This document shows positions 25,790 through 34,921 of a stretch of DNA of 64,000 nucleotides, in pieces. This DNA comes from Bradyrhizobium sp. CCGB12 (GTDB lineage Bacteria > Pseudomonadota > Alphaproteobacteria > Rhizobiales > Xanthobacteraceae): contig NZ_JANADO010000002.1 in the NCBI RefSeq assembly GCF_024199845.1, positions 124,001 through 188,000 of the forward strand, in the 5' to 3' direction. Made by a program: the position numbers and the translations under genes. How positions within the stretch are numbered: the first letter of the stretch is position 1; every line of letters starts with the position of its first letter. The notes under the pieces were generated by a model. The model was not told the origin of the DNA, searched no databases, and was given only the letters and a program-made list of their open reading frames with translations.

Positions 25790-27700
25790 TCATCGCGGAG
25801 CGAAGCTGGCCGCAACGGGGTAGTTGTCCTCACTGACAGGCAAGAAGTTCATATCAACCGATTTGCGTACTGCCCGACCGCTGCAGGTCAGAAAATTGTT
25901 TTCCAGAAAGCCGGCTTCCGTGAACTGCCACAAATGTGAGGGGGAATACTTACCTGGAAACGGCGGATACGAGGCCCCCGCCGGCAACGGAGCCATTTTC
26001 CAGCTTGAGCTACCGTTCTGTCCTTGCCGCGCCCATGAACTATCGAACTTCGGTCCGGGCCCTGAGTAGCGCGAAGTCCAGACCGCTCGCTTGTTGTCCA
26101 ACAGCACGTTCCCTTCGCCTTTAAGCACCGGATTCCACCACGCGGTGGGATTTGTGTAGATCATTACCGGCAGACCCGTCGCCTGCTCCACCCGATCTAT
26201 CCATTTCTGTGCCATGACGGCGATCTCGGACGCTTTCATTTGGTACCACATGTCGCAGAAGTATTTGCCCTGATCATTCTTGGTACGCCGGTTATCAGGG
26301 CATGCCTGAAATTCAGGCGTGCCCGGCAAGATCCGCTTGTTGGACCACTCGATATCAAGCACCGGCGACAGCTGCGCCGGCTTTTGTCCGTTCACCGCAC
26401 CGACCGCGCGGAGGAATGCATCTGCCTGCACATCCGGGTCGACAGCGGGGCGAAGGAAATGGTAGGCGCCGCGGAACAGGGCCTTAGCCTCGTGCTTAGC
26501 CTTCAAGTCGGACCAGAATTTCGCAAACGAGAGATCGACACCGGCCCCGTCGCTCGCCTTGCTGTAGACGAAGCGCACCCCGCTGTTGGACACCGCCTGC
26601 CAATCGGCGACACAGGAACAGGCAGGCTTCGAATACCCATCCTGCGTCTTGCAAGTCGCATCATCGTTGTCGATATCGAAGGTGTAATGCGACAGGTCGA
26701 TTCCAAAGCTACCTTGAAATTTCGATGGCTCGCGGTTGGTGAGAATATAGGGCGGCGCGGCCACCTGCGGCGCGGCCACCTGCGGCGCGGCCGCGGCCTG
26801 TGGCTGGCGCGACTGCTCGTCCTCAACCCAGAAGCGCCGAAGATTCGCTGGGTCGATCTGGTCCTGACTTACATACGCACTTGCTACAGCCGCGGCGGCC
26901 GGGCTCGCCGACAGTCCCATGGGCAGATATTGCGGGTTCTGTGTCACCGGAGGAATCGTGGGCACGAAGATCGGCTTGACGGCATCGGCCGCGATCGCTT
27001 CCCAGCTAACCCTGGCGCCGCTCCGGACAATGTTCTGGTTGATCGCGCTGAGCAGCTGATTGGTGAAGAATCCACCGAGCGACGCACCCGCAGTCATATA
27101 CCAGGAAAACTCGCCGGGGATCGCACCGGACATGATCAGCGAGCCCCTGTAATCCTTGAAGAGACGTAGCAAAGCTCCCTTTCGATCGACATCCGCAATC
27201 CTAGGGGCCGCCGCGATTACCGGAGCGGGCTCGGTTATCTTGTTGCAGGAATCGGCAGTCGCAATGACCAACCGAGGCTGCTTCGACTGAATCATATTGA
27301 CAGCCTGCGAAAGGGTCAGTGTCGGATCGCGCGGGCCGCCGCAAAAGAATTCCGGGAATTGCGTTTGCGAACCGTCCCTGCGAAAGCCGTGGCCAGCATA
27401 GTAAAAGAACACGGCGTCATCAGGCGCGACGTTGAGGCCGTTGATCGAATCAATGATGGACTTGCAGCTGAAATTTGCGCCGTCAATCACCGTGCTTGCG
27501 ACATTGAGTTCAGTCAGGGTTTTCAAGCTGCTGAGGAACGAGGCGATGTTGGTCTCATTCTCAGCCACCCCCGCCCCGATCGAACCGTCATTCGTGTCCG
27601 CCACCAGAACGGCATGAATTGTCTGCGCGATCGACCTGTCAGATGCTGCGAAAAGAGCGAGCCAAATACCGACGAGCAAGGTCGTAAAGGTTGTGCGCAT
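25790..27700 (-). CDS. Caspase-fold domain fused to GH25 muramidase, exported
   Basis: A 636-residue two-domain protein from ATG 27700, with signal peptide MRTTFTTLLVGIWLALFAAS. Residues 27-260 form a caspase-like domain: IHAVLVADTNDGSIG start, His104 in FFYYAGHGF, Cys152 in IATADSCNK. A Pro/Ala linker with QVAAP repeats lies at ~300-318. Residues ~330-620 form a GH25 lysozyme: FGIDLSHY with Asp335, then DWQAVSNSGVRFVYSKASDG, FRGAYHFLRP, and the catalytic pair in LDIEW (Asp449, Glu451). GH25 enzymes cut the MurNAc-GlcNAc bond. A caspase joined to a wall hydrolase suggests self-processing or proteolytic control of lysis. The reading frame is intact. Confidence 0.87.
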   Translation of the reverse strand: MRTTFTTLLVGIWLALFAASDRSIAQTIHAVLVADTNDGSIGAGVAENETNIASFLSSLKTLTELNVASTVIDGANFSCKSIIDSINGLNVAPDDAVFFYYAGHGFRRDGSQTQFPEFFCGGPRDPTLTLSQAVNMIQSKQPRLVIATADSCNKITEPAPVIAAAPRIADVDRKGALLRLFKDYRGSLIMSGAIPGEFSWYMTAGASLGGFFTNQLLSAINQNIVRSGARVSWEAIAADAVKPIFVPTIPPVTQNPQYLPMGLSASPAAAAVASAYVSQDQIDPANLRRFWVEDEQSRQPQAAAAPQVAAPQVAAPPYILTNREPSKFQGSFGIDLSHYTFDIDNDDATCKTQDGYSKPACSCVADWQAVSNSGVRFVYSKASDGAGVDLSFAKFWSDLKAKHEAKALFRGAYHFLRPAVDPDVQADAFLRAVGAVNGQKPAQLSPVLDIEWSNKRILPGTPEFQACPDNRRTKNDQGKYFCDMWYQMKASEIAVMAQKWIDRVEQATGLPVMIYTNPTAWWNPVLKGEGNVLLDNKRAVWTSRYSGPGPKFDSSWARQGQNGSSSWKMAPLPAGASYPPFPGKYSPSHLWQFTEAGFLENNFLTCSGRAVRKSVDMNFLPVSEDNYPVAASFAPR

Positions 27701-27835
27701 CGATTTCCCCCATAGAACCAATAATGTGGTAGCTTCAAATTTGAGTAGTACTGCAATCGTTGGGCGGCCCTACGATTTCACTCTCACAGGTTTACCGTGG
27801 TTCGAGACACAGACGATGACGCATAAGACCAGTTT

Positions 27836-28633
27836 ATGAGCAAGACGGGTTCAGCAGCAGGACGGGTTGCCAGTTTGGCGTGCGCGCTACTTGCGCTTTG
27901 CGGCAGCCCGAATTCGCACGCGCAGAGCCTGGCACCGGAATCATCGAAGCCGCTCATCGTTGCGGGCGTTGCCGTCTATCTTGAACGTGATCCTCCCTGC
28001 AAGCCCACCGCCACCGATACAATTACCGTGACTGCGTCGCCCTTCAAACCGCAAGTCAATCTTGGTGATCTCGTCACCGAACTTGCACGGAAAGCCGCCG
28101 CGGCCCACGCCAACACCGTTTATGCGATCAAACTCATCTCTTTCGTTCCGAACGAGGGTGCTATCGCAACTGCAACGATCTCCACCTGCCCGCAACCTGA
28201 TGTGCCTTCCCGCGACAACCTGTCGATTTTCAATCCTCAACTCGTGGACGTCGTCAAGCGCGCAACGGACGCGCGTGCCTATCTGTTCGCCGGCGGCGTT
28301 CCAGACCGGCAGCGCTCAGTTCGGACATCGCTCCCGGAGCCACAGCGCTTTGGTGGCGCCGATGCGGTTGCAAAATTGCGCCAAATCATCTTTTCAAACG
28401 ATACATACCTCAGATCCGTTTTGGGTACGAAGATCGAGAATACATGCCCGTTCGTTGCCAACTTCGGGTTCGAGTTTCGTGACGGCAATGGTTCGTCATG
28501 GTGGCTCGTATCTGAAACATGCAACAAGGCGACACTCGTTCCGCCTGATCAACCCTGGGCTGAGGCAAACACCCTCAACTTGACAATAGAATCCGTCGCG
28601 GCGCTCCGTCAGCTACTTTCGTCTCCGCGATAG
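27836..28633 (+). CDS. Exported protein of unknown function
   Basis: A 265-residue protein with a signal peptide (MSKTGSAAGRVASLACALLA...SHAQS). The mature part begins with a beta-rich domain (PLIVAGVAVYLERDPPCKPT, then DTITVTASPFKPQVNLGDLV) and an Ala-rich helix. The C-terminal half has 'VLGTKIENTCPFVANFGFEF' and 'WWLVSETCNKATL', a pattern with two or more Cys likely in disulfides. No catalytic motif is evident. It is divergent from the caspase-GH25 gene (135 bp between starts), so shared regulation or a partner/inhibitor role is possible. Confidence 0.6.
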   Translation: MSKTGSAAGRVASLACALLALCGSPNSHAQSLAPESSKPLIVAGVAVYLERDPPCKPTATDTITVTASPFKPQVNLGDLVTELARKAAAAHANTVYAIKLISFVPNEGAIATATISTCPQPDVPSRDNLSIFNPQLVDVVKRATDARAYLFAGGVPDRQRSVRTSLPEPQRFGGADAVAKLRQIIFSNDTYLRSVLGTKIENTCPFVANFGFEFRDGNGSSWWLVSETCNKATLVPPDQPWAEANTLNLTIESVAALRQLLSSPR

Positions 28634-29379
28634 ACTTGCCTTCACGCGATGATGAGCATTTCGCCTGCATAAGGCGCGTGGAGATAAAATTTCCCGGAGA
28701 TGCAAGTCCGCAATCAATGTTTCGACCCAGCGGGATCCTTACGATATATCACTCACTTCACTGCGCAACCATTTTGGGTTGTATCATCTTCTGCGCCCAC
28801 AGGGCTGTCAACCACTCATTGCGCTGATTGGCGGCAACGATTGACGGCCGGCGCTTCACCCGCGAGCCTTGCATTTTCGGTAACAGGTGGTATCGCCCCT
28901 ACATTGCTACCTGCGTCGAGCAGGCGCGTCAGGCGTTTATTGCGCATCGAATTGGCGGGCGTACCGGAGCCGTGCATGAAAACAGCTCGATGCCAATGTT
29001 TCACGGGGCCGGTACAAACCCGTCGAGATCGAGATTTACCGCAAACTCGCTGCCCTGCCCAGGATGTCCGAGAGGGCGGCTGCCCCCAATCGAGGCGGTT
29101 TGGGTTGCGGAAACCCGCGCAGCAGGCGCGCCCACAGACTTCTGCCAATCGTAATCTCGTTGAAGTTATAAAGCTTATGCTGGCGTCGTTCTTCCTTGCC
29201 GTTGATAGCAGACTGCAGCCGTCACTGGCGAGCGGTCAGCAAGTACCGTGGTATACATGTCCGACCGAGAGCAGGGCTCAAGTCGATGAATTGTGCAGGA
29301 CGGCTAATCCATAAGAAAACTTGACTCAACTTCAACATATGAAGAAAAATACAATTATTGATTGAGGGGGGCTAACAGC
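28634..29379. other. Gene-free stretch
   Basis: About 745 bp. Overlapping frames of 100-200 residues exist on both strands, but their composition is Arg/Pro/Ser-rich and unlike the neighbours, and none has a ribosome binding site. The last 80 bp are AT-rich and end in GGGGGG before the ATG at 29380, fitting a promoter/leader for that gene. Confidence 0.4.
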
Positions 29380-30720
29380 ATGACCCGCCACCATTCTTTC
29401 ATCTGGCACGCGCGCGTACTTGCGATCATTCTGGGTACGATCGATGCGAGCTCCTTAGGTGCGCTGGCTCAGGCGCCGGATCCTAAGGACCAGAAGGGAT
29501 ACACATCCTTTGTCGCATCGCTTTCTTCTGTCACTGCTTCCGCATCCGACCTGCTACTACTTGAAAGGGGAGCGGGGCGCTTAGCTTTGATCCGCAAATC
29601 TGTTACTCAGCAGGTGCTTGCTGCATACACTTCCAGTTCATCAAGTAAGACAATTGACTTGGGACAGGCGCTTGAACTGTCGGGGGTCCTCTGCGGGATC
29701 CGCGCGAATTCCGTTGTCATCCTAGACAAATTCTCTCAACGCGATCAATCTGCGAGATTCGTTGTAGATCATCTCCAATCGGTTGCTCGGGCCAATTACC
29801 TCAGTTCGGTCGCAACCGAGATACAGTCCGTTAGTAAGAGTGCTGCTCCTGGGGATATCCTCTCTGCTTTACAGGCTCTCTTCGCTTCATACCAAATCAA
29901 GGCCAGCAACGCGACGCTACAACCGGGTGCTATAGACAAAATCAGAGCTCGGACGCTCCAGCGTTGCCAAGGCGATTTAAAGGAATTCGACAGGGCGTAC
30001 TACGGGGCCGAGATAGCTGCCCAAGCAGCCGCGAGTGACTTGGTTCAGCCCGCTGCTGCGTCAGGCATTCCGAGTCTAAGCTTTTTGGGCCCGATCGGTG
30101 TGTTGATCGATACACTGCTCGGAATCATCACTCCTGTCGCGATCGAGGCCGCGACGATTGTCGATGAAAGCAAGCGTGAGCAAGCGATTAAAGACTTCTT
30201 GGCCGAACCGAAGAATCAAACGGCGATACGCAACACTGGCATTGAGCTCGCCAAAGCCGCCTCGGATTATACTTTTGCAAGAAGAATGGCGCTTGCCGGG
30301 TCGTTTGCAGAACAGTTAGCGGTTATTTCCGCAGTGAAAATCGATATCGGAAAAGTAGACGCTTGCGCTGATCCCGATAAGAAGGTCTTTAGCCGCTCTG
30401 AGACAGGCGGACCGAGCACGATCTTTCTGCGTTGCCATCACGCAGTTTGGAAGGAAGTGCAGGAGCAAATTGGCGCGGCATTGAAGACTGCGAGCGACTA
30501 CGACGTCATCGCAGATGCTGGGGACACGTCGGCTGGGCTGAATAGTTTCAGGGAGATCACCGCTGATTTCGGGGCGATTATCGCTAGCCCGGCTAAAGCT
30601 GATGAGTTCTGGCAGCACGTTACGCAATTGGTCAGCTTTGCCGGCTCGGTAGCGACTGCGGTGTCGCAGGAGAACCGGGAAAAAATACGAAAGGCGATTG
30701 ATGCCTTGGTAAAAGGCTGA
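29380..30720 (+). CDS. Exported helical protein of unknown function
   Basis: A 446-residue protein from ATG 29380, with GAGGGGGG about 10 bp upstream. Signal peptide MTRHHSFIWHARVLAIILGT... ends near GALAQ. The mature chain is almost all helical (SFVASLSSVTASASDLLLLE, VVDHLQSVARANYL, VSQENREKIRKAIDAL) with one hydrophobic mid-segment, FLGPIGVLIDTLLGIITPVA, long enough to span or insert into a membrane. Few Cys. No family recognised; the hydrophobic hairpin inside a helical bundle recalls pore-forming proteins, but that is only a resemblance. It heads a plus-strand run of four genes with three proteases. Confidence 0.6.
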   Translation: MTRHHSFIWHARVLAIILGTIDASSLGALAQAPDPKDQKGYTSFVASLSSVTASASDLLLLERGAGRLALIRKSVTQQVLAAYTSSSSSKTIDLGQALELSGVLCGIRANSVVILDKFSQRDQSARFVVDHLQSVARANYLSSVATEIQSVSKSAAPGDILSALQALFASYQIKASNATLQPGAIDKIRARTLQRCQGDLKEFDRAYYGAEIAAQAAASDLVQPAAASGIPSLSFLGPIGVLIDTLLGIITPVAIEAATIVDESKREQAIKDFLAEPKNQTAIRNTGIELAKAASDYTFARRMALAGSFAEQLAVISAVKIDIGKVDACADPDKKVFSRSETGGPSTIFLRCHHAVWKEVQEQIGAALKTASDYDVIADAGDTSAGLNSFREITADFGAIIASPAKADEFWQHVTQLVSFAGSVATAVSQENREKIRKAIDALVKG

Positions 30721-30839
30721 GTGTCGCAAGTCCCAAATTTCTCGACTTTAATAGATTTTGAATAACGAGATTAAGCAGTCAACCTGGTCATCAGAGACTC
30801 GGACGCTTAGGTGGCTTTGATTTCTTAGGAGGACCCAGA

Positions 30840-31715
30840 TTGGATGCCGGCGGTTTCAAGGATGCCGCAGTTCGATGCGTAATTGCGGGAACCATCGCTT
30901 TCATATTTCCCTCGGTTGTCGGTGCCGCGGAGCATGATCCGTTCGTCATCAACAAGGGACCCATACAGATGGGCTCCGTCGAAAAATTGAATCAGCCCGG
31001 CATTGGTCCTGAGTTGATCGGAGGGAAAGAAGCCAAATCGAGCGAATGGCCGGCTTCATTTTATTCGGCTCAAGCAGGAGCAAGGTGTACTGCGACCTTG
31101 ATTGGTCCAACGGCTTTGCTGCTTGCTGCCCACTGTGTAGGCGACGGGCAACTAGCGGCTATTGAATTCCGCGAGAAGACGTTGTCGGGACCTTGCAAGC
31201 ACGCCGAGGGCTATAAAGGAGGCGTGGGTGATCTAAGCGCGGACTACGCATTATGTCGCCTGACAGAGGCCGCTGACGGCATCAAGTATGAACGGCTAAA
31301 TCAGGACCCGTCCAAGCTCGTGCAAGAAGCGAAGCTCCTTCTTACGGGGTTTGGTTGCACCACTCCACCTCCGCCAACAGGTGGGCCGCCTTCGGGAGGA
31401 AATGATGGAAAGTTTCGCATCGGACAGGCGCGTATCGCAAAGCTCCCCGGTGCCGATCCTGGAGAGCCAAATACGATAGTAACGCGAGATCAGGTGGTCG
31501 TTTGCCCCGGCGACAGTGGAGGCGGGGCCTACATCCAGCGAATCGACGGATCACGAGTTTTGGCCGCTGTTAACTCGCGTACCCTCTACAAGGAGGGCGC
31601 GTCACTCCTATCCAGCGTCACGTCGTCGGCTGCAGCTGCGTTTATTGCAGATTGGATGAAGAAAAATCCAGGTCAAACAATCTGCGGCATCAATCTTAGC
31701 GCTACGTGTAGGTGA
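30840..31715 (+). CDS. Secreted trypsin-like serine protease
   Basis: A 291-residue S1-fold protease that probably starts at TTG 30840, since TAGGAGG lies 8 bp before it and the next in-frame ATG would remove the signal peptide (VRCVIAGTIAFIFPSVVGAA). The mature part may begin near ELIGGKEAKSSEWP. Triad: His98 (LLAAHC), Asp135 (SADYALC), Ser226 (CPGDSGGGA; the usual Pro is Gly). A Pro/Gly loop (PPPPTGGPPSGG) is inserted before the Ser. Ends with two Cys (ICGINLSATCR). Only 10 bp separate it from the subtilisin gene, indicating an operon. Confidence 0.85.
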   Translation: MDAGGFKDAAVRCVIAGTIAFIFPSVVGAAEHDPFVINKGPIQMGSVEKLNQPGIGPELIGGKEAKSSEWPASFYSAQAGARCTATLIGPTALLLAAHCVGDGQLAAIEFREKTLSGPCKHAEGYKGGVGDLSADYALCRLTEAADGIKYERLNQDPSKLVQEAKLLLTGFGCTTPPPPTGGPPSGGNDGKFRIGQARIAKLPGADPGEPNTIVTRDQVVVCPGDSGGGAYIQRIDGSRVLAAVNSRTLYKEGASLLSSVTSSAAAAFIADWMKKNPGQTICGINLSATCR

Positions 31716-31725
31716 GATATCGATC

Positions 31726-33660
31726 ATGAATTTTCTCAAGCCGCTCGTAATTATTCTCGGACTTCAGAGCGCTGCTCAGGCCGATGAGTACATTTCGTTG
31801 CGGGGAACCCCAGGACTGTCAAACGCTACGATCGAATACATTGCGAAGAATTCTGAACCGAAAGTTGGATACATCAATATTGGTGAGCTGCCGGAACGAT
31901 TCATCAAACAAGTGTGTGGGCACGTCACGAACACGTTCAGTTCGCTATTTTTCGGCGGCTACAACACGAAGCTCGTCCGCGAGCCTGCCCAAGTGCGAAG
32001 ATCCGCAATCATTCCCGCCTGCGCGAAATGGCGAAGAGACGACTCCGGAGATGGCGTTGCCGTCAGCGTATTCGTTGGAGATACCTTGGACTCCATTCTT
32101 TTGAGAAAAATTGGCCGCAAAGCCAATCAAATACAGAAGTGCAGTCCCGATGATCCAGCTAGCCCGCGATGCGGCTTAACATATAGAGAGCTTGTTGAGA
32201 ATCTCAACAAGGGCCTTGATCTGGCCAATCTCAAGCCAGGCTCGACCATCCGCCTTCCCTTTGTGACCGAAATCACGACTTTCCCTGTTAAACGCGGCAG
32301 CTCTCTCACCGCCTTAGAACACATCACAAAAATAAAAGAGCTCGCTGGATTTCCAGATCCGGACAGCCCGTTGATAGAGATCGAGGTACCGCCAGCCATT
32401 TCACTCATAAATCCAGTTGATGCAGACGCCCAGACATGTCCGGCGGCGTCTCCAGATGCTACCGGTTCTTGGCCGTACGATGATCTGGCAGTTGCCGCAG
32501 TTATCAAGCGCACGCTTTCGCTTGCCGAGCAGTCCTATCCTGCCACCCTTACAGTAATCGATACGGGACTTGATCCGTCATTTCCGCCTGGCTTGCTCCG
32601 TCGCAATGACTTCACAAACGCGAACAGCCCATACGGGATTGGGGTGTTTCGCCTGGACAACATTCGCCCCTATTCCGATCACACACCAAACGAGGTGCGC
32701 TTACATGGCACCGAGGTCGCTCGTATCGCCGCAGGTTTCCCTAAGCTTCAGAAGGCGTATCCGCAACTGTCGTCCCTGTTCAAGCTTAATGTCGTGAACG
32801 TCATGGAGCCGCCAGCGGGCGGCGGCGGAGGTTATGGCATAACGTCGGGCGGGCTGGTGAAGGCGGTCGAATGGTTCGTCACGCACGGCGATATTGTGAA
32901 TTTGAGCATCGCATCCAAAGAGCAATTGCCAGGCATTTTGAACGCCATAAAGAGAAACGCTCAGTCGCTCGTTGTGAGCGCGGCAGGTAACGAGAGCGCT
33001 GAACTCAATTTTACGGATTGGTATCCGGCAAACTATGGAGGTCGTAACGAGGAGTCTGGAACCCAGTTTGTTACGGTAGCCGCAATAGATGCGACCCTCT
33101 CGCCAACCGGGTTCACGAACAAAGGTGGCAAGTATGTCGATCTTTTCGCGCCGGGCTGTGATGTGCCGTACGATCAGACGGCGTCGGGCGTGACGGGAAC
33201 ATCCTTTGCCGCTCCGCTGGTGAGTTTGACTGCCTCCCTGCTGCGATCGTTCGGCCTCAGGACACCCAAGGATATCAAACGTCGTCTGCAAGCCTCCGTG
33301 GACTACGACGGACGTTTGGAGGATCTTGCCGCGTGGTCTGGCCGCCTCAATATTTCGAAGGCACTCAGCCTGTATGATGACGTTCTGCAGTTGCAATCGC
33401 ATCCCTTGGAGTTTGGGCAATGGACCGCTCCGTCCGACATATGTAAAGACACGGTGATCCTTCCCACGATAAGAAAAATCAACGTTAAAAACAAAGCTGG
33501 CGCGCTTCTTCTTCGGGTTCTGTGGTCAGACAGCCAAGAACAGCTTCAAGAGACCGAATGCGAGCCATCGAGCGACAAATTAGTGCTCGACGGGAGACCA
33601 GACCCGATCGCCTGGGGCGATTTGGTTGATTACGTGCCAAAGCTGTTTCGGAAGAACTGA
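31726..33660 (+). CDS. Secreted subtilisin (S8) with LysM-like N-terminal region
   Basis: A 644-residue protease. Signal peptide MNFLKPLVIILGLQSAAQA. Residues ~112-180 (VFVGDTLDSILLRKI ... LNKGLDLANLKPGSTIRLPF) have the LysM pattern 'V..GDTL..I...N....L.PG..L.IP', and a second partial copy begins at VKRGSSLTAL, so wall binding is likely. The S8 domain has Asp279 (TVIDTG), His327 (RLHGTEVA), Asn422 (SAAGNES) and Ser493 (TGTSFAAPLV), all intact. The last ~110 residues are beta-rich. ATG 31726 is 10 bp after the trypsin-like gene, so they are co-transcribed. Probably an envelope-attached protease. Confidence 0.87.
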   Translation: MNFLKPLVIILGLQSAAQADEYISLRGTPGLSNATIEYIAKNSEPKVGYINIGELPERFIKQVCGHVTNTFSSLFFGGYNTKLVREPAQVRRSAIIPACAKWRRDDSGDGVAVSVFVGDTLDSILLRKIGRKANQIQKCSPDDPASPRCGLTYRELVENLNKGLDLANLKPGSTIRLPFVTEITTFPVKRGSSLTALEHITKIKELAGFPDPDSPLIEIEVPPAISLINPVDADAQTCPAASPDATGSWPYDDLAVAAVIKRTLSLAEQSYPATLTVIDTGLDPSFPPGLLRRNDFTNANSPYGIGVFRLDNIRPYSDHTPNEVRLHGTEVARIAAGFPKLQKAYPQLSSLFKLNVVNVMEPPAGGGGGYGITSGGLVKAVEWFVTHGDIVNLSIASKEQLPGILNAIKRNAQSLVVSAAGNESAELNFTDWYPANYGGRNEESGTQFVTVAAIDATLSPTGFTNKGGKYVDLFAPGCDVPYDQTASGVTGTSFAAPLVSLTASLLRSFGLRTPKDIKRRLQASVDYDGRLEDLAAWSGRLNISKALSLYDDVLQLQSHPLEFGQWTAPSDICKDTVILPTIRKINVKNKAGALLLRVLWSDSQEQLQETECEPSSDKLVLDGRPDPIAWGDLVDYVPKLFRKN

Positions 33661-33756
33661 TAAACTCTCGCTTCGATCTGGTCATGATCGAGCGCAACGC
33701 ACCATTTGATCGCGTTATCGCTAGTTGCGACGTGCAGAATTTATCTGGAGGAGCAA

Positions 33757-34902
33757 ATGATGTTTCGTACAGGCATGACTTCGCTGCTTTTGTGGACGGT
33801 GACGGCGGCTGCTCATGCGCAGACCGGTCCTGTTGGTCCTGTGAGCACGTCAATTGAACAATCGGGAGGGAAAATATCTTACGCAACCGCGCGACCGAGG
33901 CCGCTACCGATTGCGCAGGGTTATACCGACGCCGATGCTCGCAAGGCTCTGCAGGGAAGTGACCCACAGGAACAACGGATACCAGGATTGCAGGCTGGGG
34001 CCATCGGTACCGGCAAACCATCGACACCGGGCCTTCGCTCTCCGGTTTCGAAAGCCCGGGAGAGCTTGCCTGAAGCTCCGGCACAGGTCGATTTCGGAAC
34101 GTCTGGCCTTCCGTTCTCTACTGCTCGAGCCGATCTCAAGCCGAATGCCACGAACGACCAATACCCTTACAGCGCGGCCGGGAAGCTTTTCTTTAATGAA
34201 TCTGGAGAGTCCTACATTTGCTCCGCCTCATTGATAAAGCCGGGACTTGTCATCACAGCGGCGCATTGCGTCGCAAAATTTGGAAGCAACCAATATTATT
34301 CCGATTGGGAGTTCCATCCGGGTTACCGCGACGGAATTTCCCCGTTCGGAAAATGGACCGTGAAGAAAGCATATGTTCTTAAGTCCTACCTGGATGGATC
34401 AGATTCATGCAAGGTGGCGGGAGTTGTTTGCAAGAATGACATTGCCGTCCTTGTCCTGGTTGCTCAGAGGAACTCGTATCCTGGCAAACGCACCGGCTGG
34501 TTTGCTTTCGCTTGGAATGGTGGAGGTTTTACCCCTCAGCGCATCACGCATCTAACACAGCTTGGCTATCCGGCCTGCCTCGACAATGCGGGTTACATGC
34601 AGCGAAATGACTCGCAAGGAGCGGTCGATTCAGCAAACTCGGACAACACGATTGTCGGGTCATTGATGTGTGGCGGTTCGAGTGGGGGGCCTTGGATAAT
34701 GAACTTTGGCGTTCAACCGGCGTTGACAGGAACTCAATTCGGAAGTGCGCCCACCCCTAATACGATTATTGGCGTGACGAGCTGGGGATCGACCAACAAT
34801 GCCGTCAAGTGGATGGGTGCTAGCCCATTCGTGGCCGAGAACGTAAAGAAGCTGGTTGATGCGGCTTGCAACGATTACGCACCGGCGTGCTTGGAAAATT
34901 AG
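33757..34902 (+). CDS. Secreted V8/trypsin-like serine protease
   Basis: A 381-residue protein. GGAGGAG lies 5 bp before ATG 33757, and a signal peptide follows (MMFRTGMTSLLLWTVTAAAHA). A ~110-residue Pro/Ser-rich pro-region precedes the protease domain: SASLIKPGLVITAAHC with His170, CKNDIAVLVL with Asp228, CGGSSGGPW with Ser309. The 'SSGGPW' form and the late IIGVTSWG are typical of glutamyl-endopeptidase (V8)-like S1 enzymes. It ends with paired Cys (ACNDYAPAC). It follows the subtilisin by 96 bp on the same strand. Pro-region length suggests a zymogen activated by another protease of the cluster. Confidence 0.83.
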   Translation: MMFRTGMTSLLLWTVTAAAHAQTGPVGPVSTSIEQSGGKISYATARPRPLPIAQGYTDADARKALQGSDPQEQRIPGLQAGAIGTGKPSTPGLRSPVSKARESLPEAPAQVDFGTSGLPFSTARADLKPNATNDQYPYSAAGKLFFNESGESYICSASLIKPGLVITAAHCVAKFGSNQYYSDWEFHPGYRDGISPFGKWTVKKAYVLKSYLDGSDSCKVAGVVCKNDIAVLVLVAQRNSYPGKRTGWFAFAWNGGGFTPQRITHLTQLGYPACLDNAGYMQRNDSQGAVDSANSDNTIVGSLMCGGSSGGPWIMNFGVQPALTGTQFGSAPTPNTIIGVTSWGSTNNAVKWMGASPFVAENVKKLVDAACNDYAPACLEN

Positions 34903-34921
34903 CTTCCACTCTTTCGCAAAG

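Noticed and set aside
28636..29314. Frames of 100-200 codons on both strands
   Set aside because: Overlap each other, lack ribosome binding sites and show no codon bias or family resemblance.
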